From the NCBI RefSeq assembly GCF_000312045.1, contig NZ_HE978635.1, positions 374,674 to 438,673 of the forward strand: a DNA stretch of 64,000 nucleotides. The letters run 5' to 3'. Shown in pieces: positions 8,883-17,650 of the stretch. A program made the translations under genes and the position numbers. Source of the stretch: Noviherbaspirillum massiliense JC206 (GTDB taxonomy: Bacteria > Pseudomonadota > Gammaproteobacteria > Burkholderiales > Burkholderiaceae_D). Each line of letters begins with the position of its first letter. The first letter of the stretch is position 1. The notes below the pieces were generated by a model. The model searched no databases and was not told where the DNA came from. It was given only the letters and a program-made list of their open reading frames with translations.

Positions 8883-11573
8883 ATGACATCATGGTTTAGT
8901 GCGAGCAGCATGGTTCCGCTGGATTTCCACGGACCAACCGACATTCCCTTCGAGCCGTTCGAAGACAAGTGGATTGAACGTCCCATCGTGGAGCGCTTCG
9001 AACAAACCGCCCTGCGCCATGCAGAGCGAATCGCTGTTACTGACAGTAAAAGAAAACTGAGTTACCGGGAGTTGCGAAGCCGCGCCTGGGCGCTCGCGCG
9101 GAACATCGATGCCATGGCGGCACCGGCGCGTCCGGTCGGCATCCTGCTGCCGCATAACGCCCTGTTTCCGCTGGCTGCCTTGGCCTGTCTCGCGGCCGGC
9201 CGGCCTTATGTGCCGATCGACCTGAAATACCCGGCGGCGCGCATCGATGCCATCATCCGCGAAGCGGGGCTGGATGCCGTGATCGTGGAAACTTCCGCCG
9301 CATCCCTCCCGCTGCCCGCACAGGTCAAGCGCATCGGCCTCGATACGGTCGAACCGGGCGACGATGCGCTTCCTGCGGTGACTGCATCGGTGGATGATCT
9401 GGCTCTCATCCTCTACACCTCGGGCAGCACCGGCAAGCCGAAAGGCATCTGCAACAACCAGCGTGCCATCCTGCAGCGGGTATCGGAAGCGACCAATTCC
9501 TGCCACGTCCATGCCGACGACCGCTTCATGCTCCTGAGTTCGCCCGGCACCATCGCCGGCGAGCGTGAAATGTTCGCGGCGCTTCTGAACGGTGCCATGC
9601 TGCATGTCACCGATCCGCAGCAGGATGGCTTGCACAGCGTCCTGGCCGCGATGGGCGAGCGGCGCATCACCATCTGCTATGCCGTGCCGTCGCTGCTGCG
9701 CATGCTATTGCGCCTGCCCGGCGCCAACCAGTCCTTCGCCCACCTGCGCGTGTTGCGCATCGGCGGCGATATCACGCTTTCCAGCGACCTCGAACTGTTC
9801 CGCCGCGTCGCGCCCGCATCCTGTCATTTCTTTGCAAGCTTCAGTTCCACCGAGACGCCGGCCGTCTTCCAGTGGTTCGTGCCGCAGGACTGGCGCACGG
9901 AGGGCGCCCGCGTACCGATCGGCTACCCGCGCCCCGGCATCGAGTTCAAGGTGCTGGGCGAGGATGGGCAGCCGGTGCCGGACGGCGAGATCGGCGAACT
10001 GGTGGTGCGCAGCCGCTACCTCGCGGTCGGCCAATGGCAGGATGGACGCCTGTCGCCAGGGCCGTTCATCACCGATCCCGAGGATCCGGCGCTGCGCATC
10101 CTGCACACCGGCGACATGGTCCGGCAGAGTGCCGGCGGCTTGTGGGAATTGTTCGGACGCAAGGACCGGCAGGTCAAGATCAGGGGCCAGCGCATCGACG
10201 CCGGCGAAGTCGAGGCCGCGCTGCGCAGCTGCAGCGAAGTGAGCGATGCCGCAGTGATTGCACGGCGCAGCGGAGAAGAAGTGACGGCGCTGGCGGCCTT
10301 CGTCGTCGCCCCGGAGCGTCCGGGATTGATGGACGAACTGAAGCGCGCCCTGGCGGCGCGCGTGCCGCAATACATGCACCCGGCCGATATCCGCGTGGTG
10401 GAAGCTATCCCGCAGCTGCCTGGCTTCAAGCCCGACATGCGCGCGCTGGAAAAGATCGACCGGGAAATGCTGGAACGCGATGCCTCCAGAGTCCCTGCAG
10501 ACAAACAGGCTAAAGTGATCGATGCCAGCAGAGGCGAGCGCAGCTTCGGCATCGATGTGCGCGTCCGCGACGCCGTCAAGCATGCCTGGTCCGCGGTGCT
10601 CGGCGTTAGATCCTATGAAGCCGACCAGCCGTGGAACGAAGCCGATGGCGATTCCCTCAAGGCCATGGAACTCTGGTTCTACATCGAGGACCGGCTGGGC
10701 TTCAAGCTTCCGCTCGATGCGCTCGATGAAGACACCACGCCCAGCGGCCTGGCCGCGGCCATCAGTGAACATCTCGGCCATGGCGGCGCGCGTCGCGAGA
10801 AGGAAGATTCCGGTGCGCCGGTGGTGTTCCTGCTGCCCGGTATCCAGGGCGACGATCCGGCGCTGGCGCGCTTTCGCGGCGCGTTCGGAAAAAGCGTGCG
10901 TTTCAAGATGGTCGACTACCCCAGCTGGCGCCAGACTGTCGCGGCAGGCTGCGGATTTGACAGCATCGTCGACGATGTGTTCGCAAAGATCTGTGCCGAG
11001 CCCGCCTGCGAGGTTTACCGGCTCGCGGGTTATTCCTACGGCGGCATTGTCGCCTTCGAAGTGGTGCGCCGGCTCGTGGCGTCCGGCCGCCGCGTCGGTT
11101 TCCTCGGCCTGCTCGATACGCGGCGCTGGGACCTGACGCCGCCGAATCCGGCGCTCGGCTTTCATACTTTCCTCGATGAGCTGCCCAACTGGAAGGCGGA
11201 CTGGGCCAAGTGGTCGATTGCCACGCTGATCCGCAAGCGTCGCTTCGGCGTGCTCGGCATGCTCGAACGGATGCTGATGGCAGCGCCGACCAAGCTTGCC
11301 TTCTGGTACAAGCGACGGGTTACCCGGGAATTGCGCTACCAGGCTTTCCTCGGATGGAAGCCGGCTCCGCTCGCCGTGCCCACTGCCTTGTATCTGTCGG
11401 ACGACCGCTGGCCGGGCGAACCGGAGGATTATGGCTGGGGTGAAATCTGCACGCCCCTGACCAGGGTGCATATCGGCGGCGACCATGCCACCGTCATCCA
11501 GCCGCCTCAGCGCGACCTGCTGTGCGCGCGCTTCCTGCAGGCGGTGCAGCAGGATTACTCAAGGGCAGCATGA
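8883..11573 (+). CDS. single-module NRPS-like enzyme: adenylation - carrier - thioesterase
   Basis: The 896-residue protein has an AMP-binding domain at about 30-520, with the P-loop YTSGSTGKPKG near 178, GGDI, STET, GELVVRSRYLAVG, HTGDM and KIRGQRIDAGEVEAAL motifs. A carrier domain follows (about 555-630) with the phosphopantetheine serine in ADGDSLKAMEL near 590. A thioesterase (about 640-890) has GYSYGG near 715 and GGDHATV near 868. There is no condensation domain. Such A-T-TE enzymes activate one acid and release or dimerise it. The ATG has GGAGG upstream. No phosphopantetheinyl transferase, transporter or tailoring gene adjoins it, so the product is unknown. The carrier motif DGDSL departs from the usual GGxSL. 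Confidence 0.85.
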   Translation: MTSWFSASSMVPLDFHGPTDIPFEPFEDKWIERPIVERFEQTALRHAERIAVTDSKRKLSYRELRSRAWALARNIDAMAAPARPVGILLPHNALFPLAALACLAAGRPYVPIDLKYPAARIDAIIREAGLDAVIVETSAASLPLPAQVKRIGLDTVEPGDDALPAVTASVDDLALILYTSGSTGKPKGICNNQRAILQRVSEATNSCHVHADDRFMLLSSPGTIAGEREMFAALLNGAMLHVTDPQQDGLHSVLAAMGERRITICYAVPSLLRMLLRLPGANQSFAHLRVLRIGGDITLSSDLELFRRVAPASCHFFASFSSTETPAVFQWFVPQDWRTEGARVPIGYPRPGIEFKVLGEDGQPVPDGEIGELVVRSRYLAVGQWQDGRLSPGPFITDPEDPALRILHTGDMVRQSAGGLWELFGRKDRQVKIRGQRIDAGEVEAALRSCSEVSDAAVIARRSGEEVTALAAFVVAPERPGLMDELKRALAARVPQYMHPADIRVVEAIPQLPGFKPDMRALEKIDREMLERDASRVPADKQAKVIDASRGERSFGIDVRVRDAVKHAWSAVLGVRSYEADQPWNEADGDSLKAMELWFYIEDRLGFKLPLDALDEDTTPSGLAAAISEHLGHGGARREKEDSGAPVVFLLPGIQGDDPALARFRGAFGKSVRFKMVDYPSWRQTVAAGCGFDSIVDDVFAKICAEPACEVYRLAGYSYGGIVAFEVVRRLVASGRRVGFLGLLDTRRWDLTPPNPALGFHTFLDELPNWKADWAKWSIATLIRKRRFGVLGMLERMLMAAPTKLAFWYKRRVTRELRYQAFLGWKPAPLAVPTALYLSDDRWPGEPEDYGWGEICTPLTRVHIGGDHATVIQPPQRDLLCARFLQAVQQDYSRAA

Positions 11574-11720
11574 TACAAGCCGGGCGGAGCCCCGCTATCC
11601 CCCGATCGGCCCGGAAAGGCGCTGTGGAACAACGGCGTCTTTCCGCTATCCAATAACCCCGTCCCAAGCGCATCTGACCGCAGGCACGCTTATGCGCGAC
11701 AATGCGGAATGACCGCGTAT

Positions 11721-11742
11721 TGAAATACCATTGCGTATTTCA
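11721..11742. promoter_or_regulatory. operator-like inverted repeat before the M16 protease
   Basis: TGAAATAC at 11721-11728 and GTATTTCA at 11735-11742 are perfect reverse complements separated by six bases. The site ends 28 bases before the protease ATG at 11771, a position suited to a repressor operator. No matching regulator is apparent. Confidence 0.45.
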
Positions 11743-11770
11743 CTGCCTTATTGCCCGAATTTAATCATCG

Positions 11771-14623
11771 ATGACTTTCACGAAATTGCGCAGCCGGGAT
11801 ATTCCTGCGATGCAGGCCCAGGTGCAGGAATATGAAGAGACCGCGTCCGGCGCGCGCCACATCCATCTTGCCACCGACAATCCGGAACGGGTTTTCCTGG
11901 TGGCGTTCCCCACCGTGCCGGGAGCCAGCGACGGCCGCGCCCATATCCTGGAACACCTGGCCCTGTGCGGGAGCGCGCGCTATCCGGTGCGTGATCCCTT
12001 CTTCGCCATGCTCAGGAGGTCGACCGCGCATTTCATGAATGCGATGACCTATCCGGACAAGACCGTCTATCCCTTCGCCAGCACCGACCGGACCGATTTC
12101 TTCAACCTGCTCGATGTGTACCTCGATGCGGTATTCTTCCCGCGCCTCGATTACCTCGACTTCCTGCAGGAAGGCTGGCGCCTGGAACTGGATGGCAACA
12201 GGCTCGCCTACCAGGGCATCGTATTCAATGAAATGAAGGGTGCATTCGCGGATCCGCTGCGCGCGCTCGACAGCGGCATCGCTGCCATCCTGCTGGCCGG
12301 CACCACTTATGCGGTGGAGTCCGGTGGCGACCCGATCGAGATCCCGTCGCTGACGCATGCGGCACTGAAGGATTTCCATGCGCAGCATTACCATCCCTCG
12401 CAGGCAGTCTTCATGACGGCAGGATGCCTCGACCCGCGCGAAGTGCAGGACGTCATCGAGCAGCGGGTGCTGGCAACCCTGTCCGGCCGCATGCCGCGCA
12501 AGATGCCGCAACTCGCGCCGCAGTGGACAGTGCCGCAGGCGGCCACGATACCGGTGCCCACCAGCGAGCATGGCGTGCAGATGTCCTGGCTGCTGGGCGA
12601 ATCGGCAGACCCGCATGCGTATTACCATGCCGAGCTGCTGGAGGCGGGCTTGCTGGGCAACGCTTCCGCGCCGCTGATGCGCGCAATGGAATCGGCCGGC
12701 TTCGGCCGGCCTTCCTCGCTCAATGGCACCGATGCAGGCGGGCGCCAGATCGTGTTCCATCTCGGCATGGAAGGTTTGACCCGGGGGCAGGTGGACGATG
12801 CGCGCCGGCGCATCCGTTCCGCCCTGGAACAGGCCGCGCGCGAGGGCGTGCCGCAACCGCTCCTGCAGGCAGCCCTGCGCGACATGCGCTTTGGCCAGCG
12901 GGAAATCGGCGGCGGCGACATGCCGGATGCGCTGGACCGGCTGCTGCATGCGCTGCCGCTGGCCATGCATGGCGGCGACATCATGGACGGCTTCGATGCC
13001 GACGCAATCCTCGAAGACTTGCAGGACAGGATTGCCGACCCGCGCTTCTTCAAGGAACTGGTGCAGCAACTCCTCGATACGCCGACCCGGCTCGACGTCA
13101 TGGTCGTCCCGGACCCGGCCTATCTGCAAAAGCGCCAGCAGATCGAAGACGAACGCCTGGCTGCCTTGCAAGCGGCGCTGGAGGACGCCGAGAGGCAGAG
13201 ACTGCGCGCCGAGTCCGCCGCTCTGCTCGCGCGCCAGCGCCAGCCGGTGAACAATGATGCCCTGCCACGCATCCGGCCTGCCGATGTCAGCCCTCTGCCA
13301 CAACCCTCGCTGCCGCTGCAGGCATCCGACGACGGCGTCATCGCGGTTTCGATCCCCTCCAACGGCATATCCTACGCACACGTGCTGTACGAGGTTTCCG
13401 GCATGGACGCTGCGACATGGCCCTGGCTGCGGCTGTATGCCGACCTGTTGCCGGACCTCGGGCTGGGCGACAAGTCCTATGAAGAAGCGGACGCCTGGCG
13501 CCACGACCGCGTGCCGCATTTCGATGTCGACCTGCACGTCCTGCAGACCCAGGAAGCCGAGCCTTCCCTGCGCATCCATGTCGACTTCCACGCCCGGGGC
13601 TTGCGCGAAGAAAACAAGGCAATCGCCGAAGTCCTGTCTGCATCGATCCGGGCTCCCCGCTTCGACGAGCATGAGCGCCTCGCCTTCCTGATCGACAGCA
13701 TGGTGCAGGACATGCGCAACAATCTTGCGGACGAGGGCGACGACTATGCCCGCCTGGCGGTTACGGCGCCCTTGTCTGCGCTGCGCAATTTCGAAAACCG
13801 GGTAGAGGGCCTGGCGGCAATCACGTTCTACCGCGAGCTGCATGCAAAGGCACAGACGGAAGAGGGAATAAAGGAGATTGCGCAGCGCCTGGCCGAACTG
13901 CACCGGCGCATCATCGGCTGTCCGGCCTCCATCATTGCCGCCGGCGTGGACGATGATGCGCAGGCGCTTGCCGCGGCCCTCGATGTGCCACGCGGCGGCG
14001 AGCGCGCACCAGGCACGGCACAGCTCGCACCGGACGGGCGCTGGGGCAATGCCGCCCTGCACGCACCGGCCCAGGTCAATCATTGTTACGCTGCATGGCA
14101 GGTGCCGGGTCTTGCGCATCCGGACGCGCCGGTTCTGGCCGTGCTCGGCGAAATCCTGACGAACCTGGTATTGCACCAGGCCTTGCGGGAAGAGGGCGGC
14201 GCCTATGGCGGGCATGCCAGCTATTCCGCGAGCGCAGGCATCTTCGCCATGATGTCCTATCGCGACCCGCGCCTTGCCGCCACTTACGCCGATTTCGGGC
14301 GCGCGCTTGAATGGCTGAAGACGGCGGAACTGACCCGGGAACAGGTCGAGGAAGCGATCATCTGCGTGATCCAGCACCTCGACCGGCCGCGCACGCCCTA
14401 TGAGGAAGTGATGCAGAGCTGGGAGCGGCAGCAGCAGGGCATCAGCGAAGACATGCGCCGGCGCTTCCGCCAGGGCGTGCTGCGCTGTAGCGCGCGGGAC
14501 ATCAAGGCCGTCGCTGCGAGATGGCTGGACGGCAATCCGCAGAGCCGCGCGGCTTTCGTGGGCAGCACGGAGCAGGACCTGGCGGGGCTGGAAGTCGTCG
14601 ATCTGGTAAAGCTGGCGAATTGA
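11771..14623 (+). CDS. M16C-family zinc metalloprotease (PreP-like)
   Basis: This 950-residue protein matches presequence-protease-like peptidases. The inverted zinc motif HILEH is near residue 58 and the third ligand lies in FNEMKGAF near 153. The downstream domains include the conserved QALREEGGAYGG segment near 805. Such enzymes form a two-half chamber that degrades short unfolded peptides, not folded proteins. Full length is close to PreP homologues (about 970-1000). No secretion signal is visible, so it is probably cytoplasmic. It stands alone; the 5' region carries a 22-base palindrome. Start choice rests on alignment of the N-terminus; no strong Shine-Dalgarno is seen. Confidence 0.88.
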   Translation: MTFTKLRSRDIPAMQAQVQEYEETASGARHIHLATDNPERVFLVAFPTVPGASDGRAHILEHLALCGSARYPVRDPFFAMLRRSTAHFMNAMTYPDKTVYPFASTDRTDFFNLLDVYLDAVFFPRLDYLDFLQEGWRLELDGNRLAYQGIVFNEMKGAFADPLRALDSGIAAILLAGTTYAVESGGDPIEIPSLTHAALKDFHAQHYHPSQAVFMTAGCLDPREVQDVIEQRVLATLSGRMPRKMPQLAPQWTVPQAATIPVPTSEHGVQMSWLLGESADPHAYYHAELLEAGLLGNASAPLMRAMESAGFGRPSSLNGTDAGGRQIVFHLGMEGLTRGQVDDARRRIRSALEQAAREGVPQPLLQAALRDMRFGQREIGGGDMPDALDRLLHALPLAMHGGDIMDGFDADAILEDLQDRIADPRFFKELVQQLLDTPTRLDVMVVPDPAYLQKRQQIEDERLAALQAALEDAERQRLRAESAALLARQRQPVNNDALPRIRPADVSPLPQPSLPLQASDDGVIAVSIPSNGISYAHVLYEVSGMDAATWPWLRLYADLLPDLGLGDKSYEEADAWRHDRVPHFDVDLHVLQTQEAEPSLRIHVDFHARGLREENKAIAEVLSASIRAPRFDEHERLAFLIDSMVQDMRNNLADEGDDYARLAVTAPLSALRNFENRVEGLAAITFYRELHAKAQTEEGIKEIAQRLAELHRRIIGCPASIIAAGVDDDAQALAAALDVPRGGERAPGTAQLAPDGRWGNAALHAPAQVNHCYAAWQVPGLAHPDAPVLAVLGEILTNLVLHQALREEGGAYGGHASYSASAGIFAMMSYRDPRLAATYADFGRALEWLKTAELTREQVEEAIICVIQHLDRPRTPYEEVMQSWERQQQGISEDMRRRFRQGVLRCSARDIKAVAARWLDGNPQSRAAFVGSTEQDLAGLEVVDLVKLAN

Positions 14624-15020
14624 TGGCGCGCATGACACGGGCGCGCACCGCTGACAATGCTGATGTTCTCTGCGCCGGGGAAAAGTCAAAGGTCGTCAGG
14701 ATTCCCGAAGCCGGTTCCGCCTTTGCCAGCTAGACGCGATCTGACAAGCCGGTAAGGCCGGATACCGGGGCGCCCAGTTCCACGGGCGGAGTGACATGCG
14801 GAATGAGGGGGAATGGTGACGGCTGGCCACCGAGGACGTGAGGCGGCGCCGGATCAGCTTGCCATTACTGCTCGAACGGTTGGTTGAAAGCGCGACTTTC
14901 GCGAGGTGCGATGCATGCGCGGCACGGCATCGCGCGATGCCTGCATTCCCTCGGCACCGGGCCGGACGCAAAGCTGTGTTCGCATCCGGCTCCGTTACGT
15001 AAGGCAGCTTACTTGCGGAT
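14624..15020. other. intergenic region without recognisable gene
   Basis: This 397-base stretch lies between convergently transcribed genes. Open frames in it have no ribosome binding sites, no recognisable domains and arginine-rich composition typical of off-frame reading. A small hairpin (GTAAG/CTTAC, 14999-15012) lies just past the puuD stop but lacks a T tract. Confidence 0.5.
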
Positions 15021-16208
15021 TTACTTCGCCCCCGCCTCGAACCACTTCCCGATCACGCTGCGTTCTTCATCGGTCATGTGGGTGAGGTTACCGAGCGGCA
15101 TGGCCTTTTGCACGACCACTTGCTGGTAGATCAGCTGGGCGCTGGCCTTGATGGCATCCGGCTGGTCGTACATCAAGCCTTTGGGCGCCGATGGCATCAG
15201 GGTCGGCTGCGCCGAATGGCACTGGACGCAACGCGCCTGCACGATCTGCTGCACCTGGCCGAATTCCACGCCCTTGGCGGCTTGCGCGTCCGTCTTTGCT
15301 GGCGACGCCGGCGCGATCCAGGCTGCTACGCCGGCGAGAATGGCGATGGCCACCGCCGGATAGGCGAAATTGACCACGCCCTTGTGGCGCAGGATGAAGA
15401 ACTGGCGAACCAATACGCCAGCCACCATGATCATTACCAGCACCAGCCAGTTGTGCGGATGGCTGTAGGTCATGTTGTAGTGGTTCGACAGCATGGCAAA
15501 CAGCACCGGCAGGGTGAAGTAGGTGTTGTGCACGCTGCGCTGCTTGCCGCGCTTGCCATGAATGGGGTCGACCGGCTGGCCGGCCTTCATCGCGGCGACG
15601 ACCTTGCGCTGCCCCGGGATGATCCAGAAGAACACGTTGGCGCTCATGATGGTCGCGATCATCGCGCCGATGATCAGGAAGGCGGCGCGGCCGGCAAACA
15701 GGTGGCAGGCAGCCCAGGAAGCGGCGACCACATAGAGAACGACCAGCACCGCCAGCAGCTTCTCGCGGTTTTGCAGCAGGCGGCACAGGCTGTCGTAGAC
15801 CAGCCAGCCGACCGCGAGGAAGGCGAGGGCGGCGATCACCGCGACCGCCGGGGAAATGTTGGCGACGCTCGGGTCGATCAGGAAGACTTTCGGATTGAAC
15901 AGATACAGCACCGAAAACAGGCCGAATCCCGACAGCCAGGTGCTGTAGGACTCCCAGTAGAACCAGTGCAGGTCTTCCGGCAGCTTGGGCGGCGCGCCCA
16001 GGTATTTCTGCGGGTTGTAGAAGCCACCGCCATGCACGGCCCACAGTTCGCCGCCGACGCCCATCTTTTTCAGCTCTTCCGATACCGGCGCCCTGAGGCT
16101 GTTGTCCAGCCAGACGAAATAAAACGAGGACCCGATCCAGGCGATGGCGACGATTACATGCGTCCAGCGCAGCAGCAGGTTGACCCAGTCAAGCAAATAA
16201 GCTTCCAT
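15021..16208 (-). CDS. puuD: urate hydroxylase, membrane-bound cytochrome c type
   Basis: The 395-residue product has about seven or eight membrane helices followed by a cytochrome c domain with the heme motif CVQCH near residue 328 and a methionine-bearing tail. The segments LLLRWTHVIVAIAWIGSSFY and HGGGFYNPQKY are characteristic of PuuD (DUF989 plus cytochrome c). The enzyme oxidises urate to 5-hydroxyisourate and passes electrons to the respiratory chain, replacing uricase. I choose the ATG at 16208 (MEAYLLDW), since the longer frame from 16244 adds 12 unlikely residues. It is followed on the chromosome by uraH upstream, in the same direction, 69 bases apart, so the two act in sequence and are likely co-transcribed. 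Confidence 0.92.
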   Translation of the reverse strand: MEAYLLDWVNLLLRWTHVIVAIAWIGSSFYFVWLDNSLRAPVSEELKKMGVGGELWAVHGGGFYNPQKYLGAPPKLPEDLHWFYWESYSTWLSGFGLFSVLYLFNPKVFLIDPSVANISPAVAVIAALAFLAVGWLVYDSLCRLLQNREKLLAVLVVLYVVAASWAACHLFAGRAAFLIIGAMIATIMSANVFFWIIPGQRKVVAAMKAGQPVDPIHGKRGKQRSVHNTYFTLPVLFAMLSNHYNMTYSHPHNWLVLVMIMVAGVLVRQFFILRHKGVVNFAYPAVAIAILAGVAAWIAPASPAKTDAQAAKGVEFGQVQQIVQARCVQCHSAQPTLMPSAPKGLMYDQPDAIKASAQLIYQQVVVQKAMPLGNLTHMTDEERSVIGKWFEAGAK

Positions 16209-16277
16209 AACTGTATGTCTCTTCCTTGAATATGGTGGCGGCAAAGGCGCCGATCTTTTATATAGAGCGGTTCCTGA

Positions 16278-16631
16278 TCAGCTGCCGCGATAGGTGGAGT
16301 AACTCCACGGGCTGACGGTGAGCGGCACATGGTAGTGCTGGGCCGGGTCGGCCACGCCGAAGCGCAGGGTCACCACATCGAGAAAGCTCGGCTTGGGAAG
16401 CGCGACATTCATCCGTTCGAAATAGTTGCCCACGTGAAAATCCAGTTCATAGACGCCGGCCTGGAATGCCTCTCCTTCAAGCAGCGGGTGATCGCAGCGT
16501 CCATCCTGGTTGGTTGTCGTCGACAACAAAAGCTTTCTCTGATTGTCGACAATCTTGTAGAGAAAAACTTGAATTCCGCTTCCGGGCTTGCCATGCGCGG
16601 TATCGAGTACGTGGGTAGTCAGCCGGCTCAT
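16278..16631 (-). CDS. uraH: 5-hydroxyisourate hydrolase (transthyretin-like)
   Basis: The 117-residue protein has the N-terminal LTTHVLDTAHGKPG motif and the C-terminal YRGS tetrapeptide that define HIU hydrolases. These form tetramers and convert 5-hydroxyisourate to OHCU, the step after PuuD. There is no signal peptide, so it is cytoplasmic. The coding sequence contains two unusual palindromes near its 5' end (16513-16527 and 16541-16554) that resemble the putative GntR operators upstream. The gene is divergent from the GntR regulator. Confidence 0.93.
   Translation of the reverse strand: MSRLTTHVLDTAHGKPGSGIQVFLYKIVDNQRKLLLSTTTNQDGRCDHPLLEGEAFQAGVYELDFHVGNYFERMNVALPKPSFLDVVTLRFGVADPAQHYHVPLTVSPWSYSTYRGS
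16513..16554. promoter_or_regulatory. two palindromes inside uraH, operator-like
   Basis: GATTGTCGACAATC at 16541-16554 is a perfect 14-base palindrome containing TTGTCGACAA. GTTGTCGTCGACAAC at 16513-16527 has perfect 7-base arms around one base. Both share the TTGT/ACAA half-sites present in the intergenic region. They lie 77-118 bases inside uraH, where a bound regulator could block elongation or loop to the upstream sites. Coding constraint alone would not produce two such palindromes 14 bases apart. Confidence 0.45.
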
Positions 16632-16748
16632 GATGTCTCCATTTCAGGTGGGGCTGCAGTGGGCCATAGAGGGATGCGGGTACAGGAAGTCGGTCGCTGT
16701 CCTGCAAGCGCAAGGGTGATTGAAATGTTCGGCAAAGTGAAAACAAAA

Positions 16749-16789
16749 CTGTTGACAATGCTATGGGCGCTAGGCATGCTTGTCAACAA
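16749..16789. promoter_or_regulatory. putative GntR operator pair between uraH and gntR
   Basis: GTTGACAA at 16751-16758 and TTGTCAAC at 16780-16787 are a perfect inverted pair 21 bases apart. Each is also part of a TTGTnnACAA-like site: CTGTTGACAA (16749-16758, one mismatch) and TTGTCAACAA (16780-16789). This resembles operators of FadR-type GntR regulators, and a gntR gene of that type begins at 16873. Confidence 0.5.
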
Positions 16790-16872
16790 TCACGCATGAA
16801 TGTTTTGATCGGAAATATCTAATTGCTGTCGACGTTCCGGATGCCGTCCCCCGACTTTGCAATGGAGTAGGA

Positions 16873-17595
16873 ATGAGTACGCGCCCCAAGCTGACCGTTG
16901 CCGCGCCTGCTTCGCAAGAAGCCCGGATGGGCGCGGAAGAGCGGATGTACTTCGAGATTTACGACGCGATCATGGAGCATCGGTTGCCGGCCGGCACCAA
17001 GCTGACCGAGCAGGCCCTCGGAGAAATCTATGACCTCGCGCGGCACAAGGTCAGGAAGGTGTTGATCAGGCTTGCCGCCGACGGCCTGGTCGATCTGGAA
17101 CCGAATCGCGGCGCCTACATCGCCAGCCCGTCGGAGCAGGAAGCGCATGACATGTTCGAGCTGCGCCAGATCCTCGAACAGGCGGTGACGCAGAAAGTGG
17201 CGCAGCACGCCAAGGCGGCGGATTTCGCGAAGCTGCGTCACATGATCGAACGCGAGCGCGATGCCTACATGCAGGGCGACCGCCCGTTATGGGTGCGCCT
17301 GTCGGCCGACTTCCACATCGAGCTCGCCAGACTGAGCGGCAATGCGTTGCTGGTCGACATGCTGCGCCGGCTGGTATCCCGCACCACCCTCCTGATATCG
17401 ACCGCCGAAACCTCGGGTCAGCAGCCATGCTCCTTCGACGAGCATCTGCGGGTGGTCCAGGCGCTGGAACAAAAAAATCCGCAGAAAGCATTGAAGGAGA
17501 TGAACCACCACCTGGAACAGTGCGTATGCCGCATGTTGCGGCGGCCGGAGAAGAAATTCGATTTGCGCGCGGCCCTGGGCAAGCCGAGCGAGTAA
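16873..17595 (+). CDS. GntR-family (FadR subfamily) regulator of the urate cluster
   Basis: The 240-residue protein has an N-terminal GntR winged helix (about 15-85; KLTEQALGEIYDLARHKVRK is the recognition region) and an all-helical FCD ligand domain (about 95-220) with the metal-site pattern D-x3-H and later H residues (SADFHIEL, FDEHLRVV, MNHHLEQC). The ATG at 16873 has GGAG five bases upstream; the frame from 16780 would add 31 unrelated residues. It lies between the puuD-uraH and permease-puuE-uraD arms, so it most likely represses both. TTGTnnACAA sites on its upstream side support this. The ligand may be urate or a breakdown product, an inference from position only. Confidence 0.88.
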   Translation: MSTRPKLTVAAPASQEARMGAEERMYFEIYDAIMEHRLPAGTKLTEQALGEIYDLARHKVRKVLIRLAADGLVDLEPNRGAYIASPSEQEAHDMFELRQILEQAVTQKVAQHAKAADFAKLRHMIERERDAYMQGDRPLWVRLSADFHIELARLSGNALLVDMLRRLVSRTTLLISTAETSGQQPCSFDEHLRVVQALEQKNPQKALKEMNHHLEQCVCRMLRRPEKKFDLRAALGKPSE

Positions 17596-17650
17596 TGCAG
17601 ACCGCCTGACAAAAACATTTAAAAAATACAAATTCCAATTGGAGACAAAC

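Noticed and set aside
11765-14689. 974-codon minus-strand frame opposite the M16 protease
   Set aside because: The plus-strand frame has the intact zinc motifs; the minus frame has no recognisable domain and typical shadow composition.
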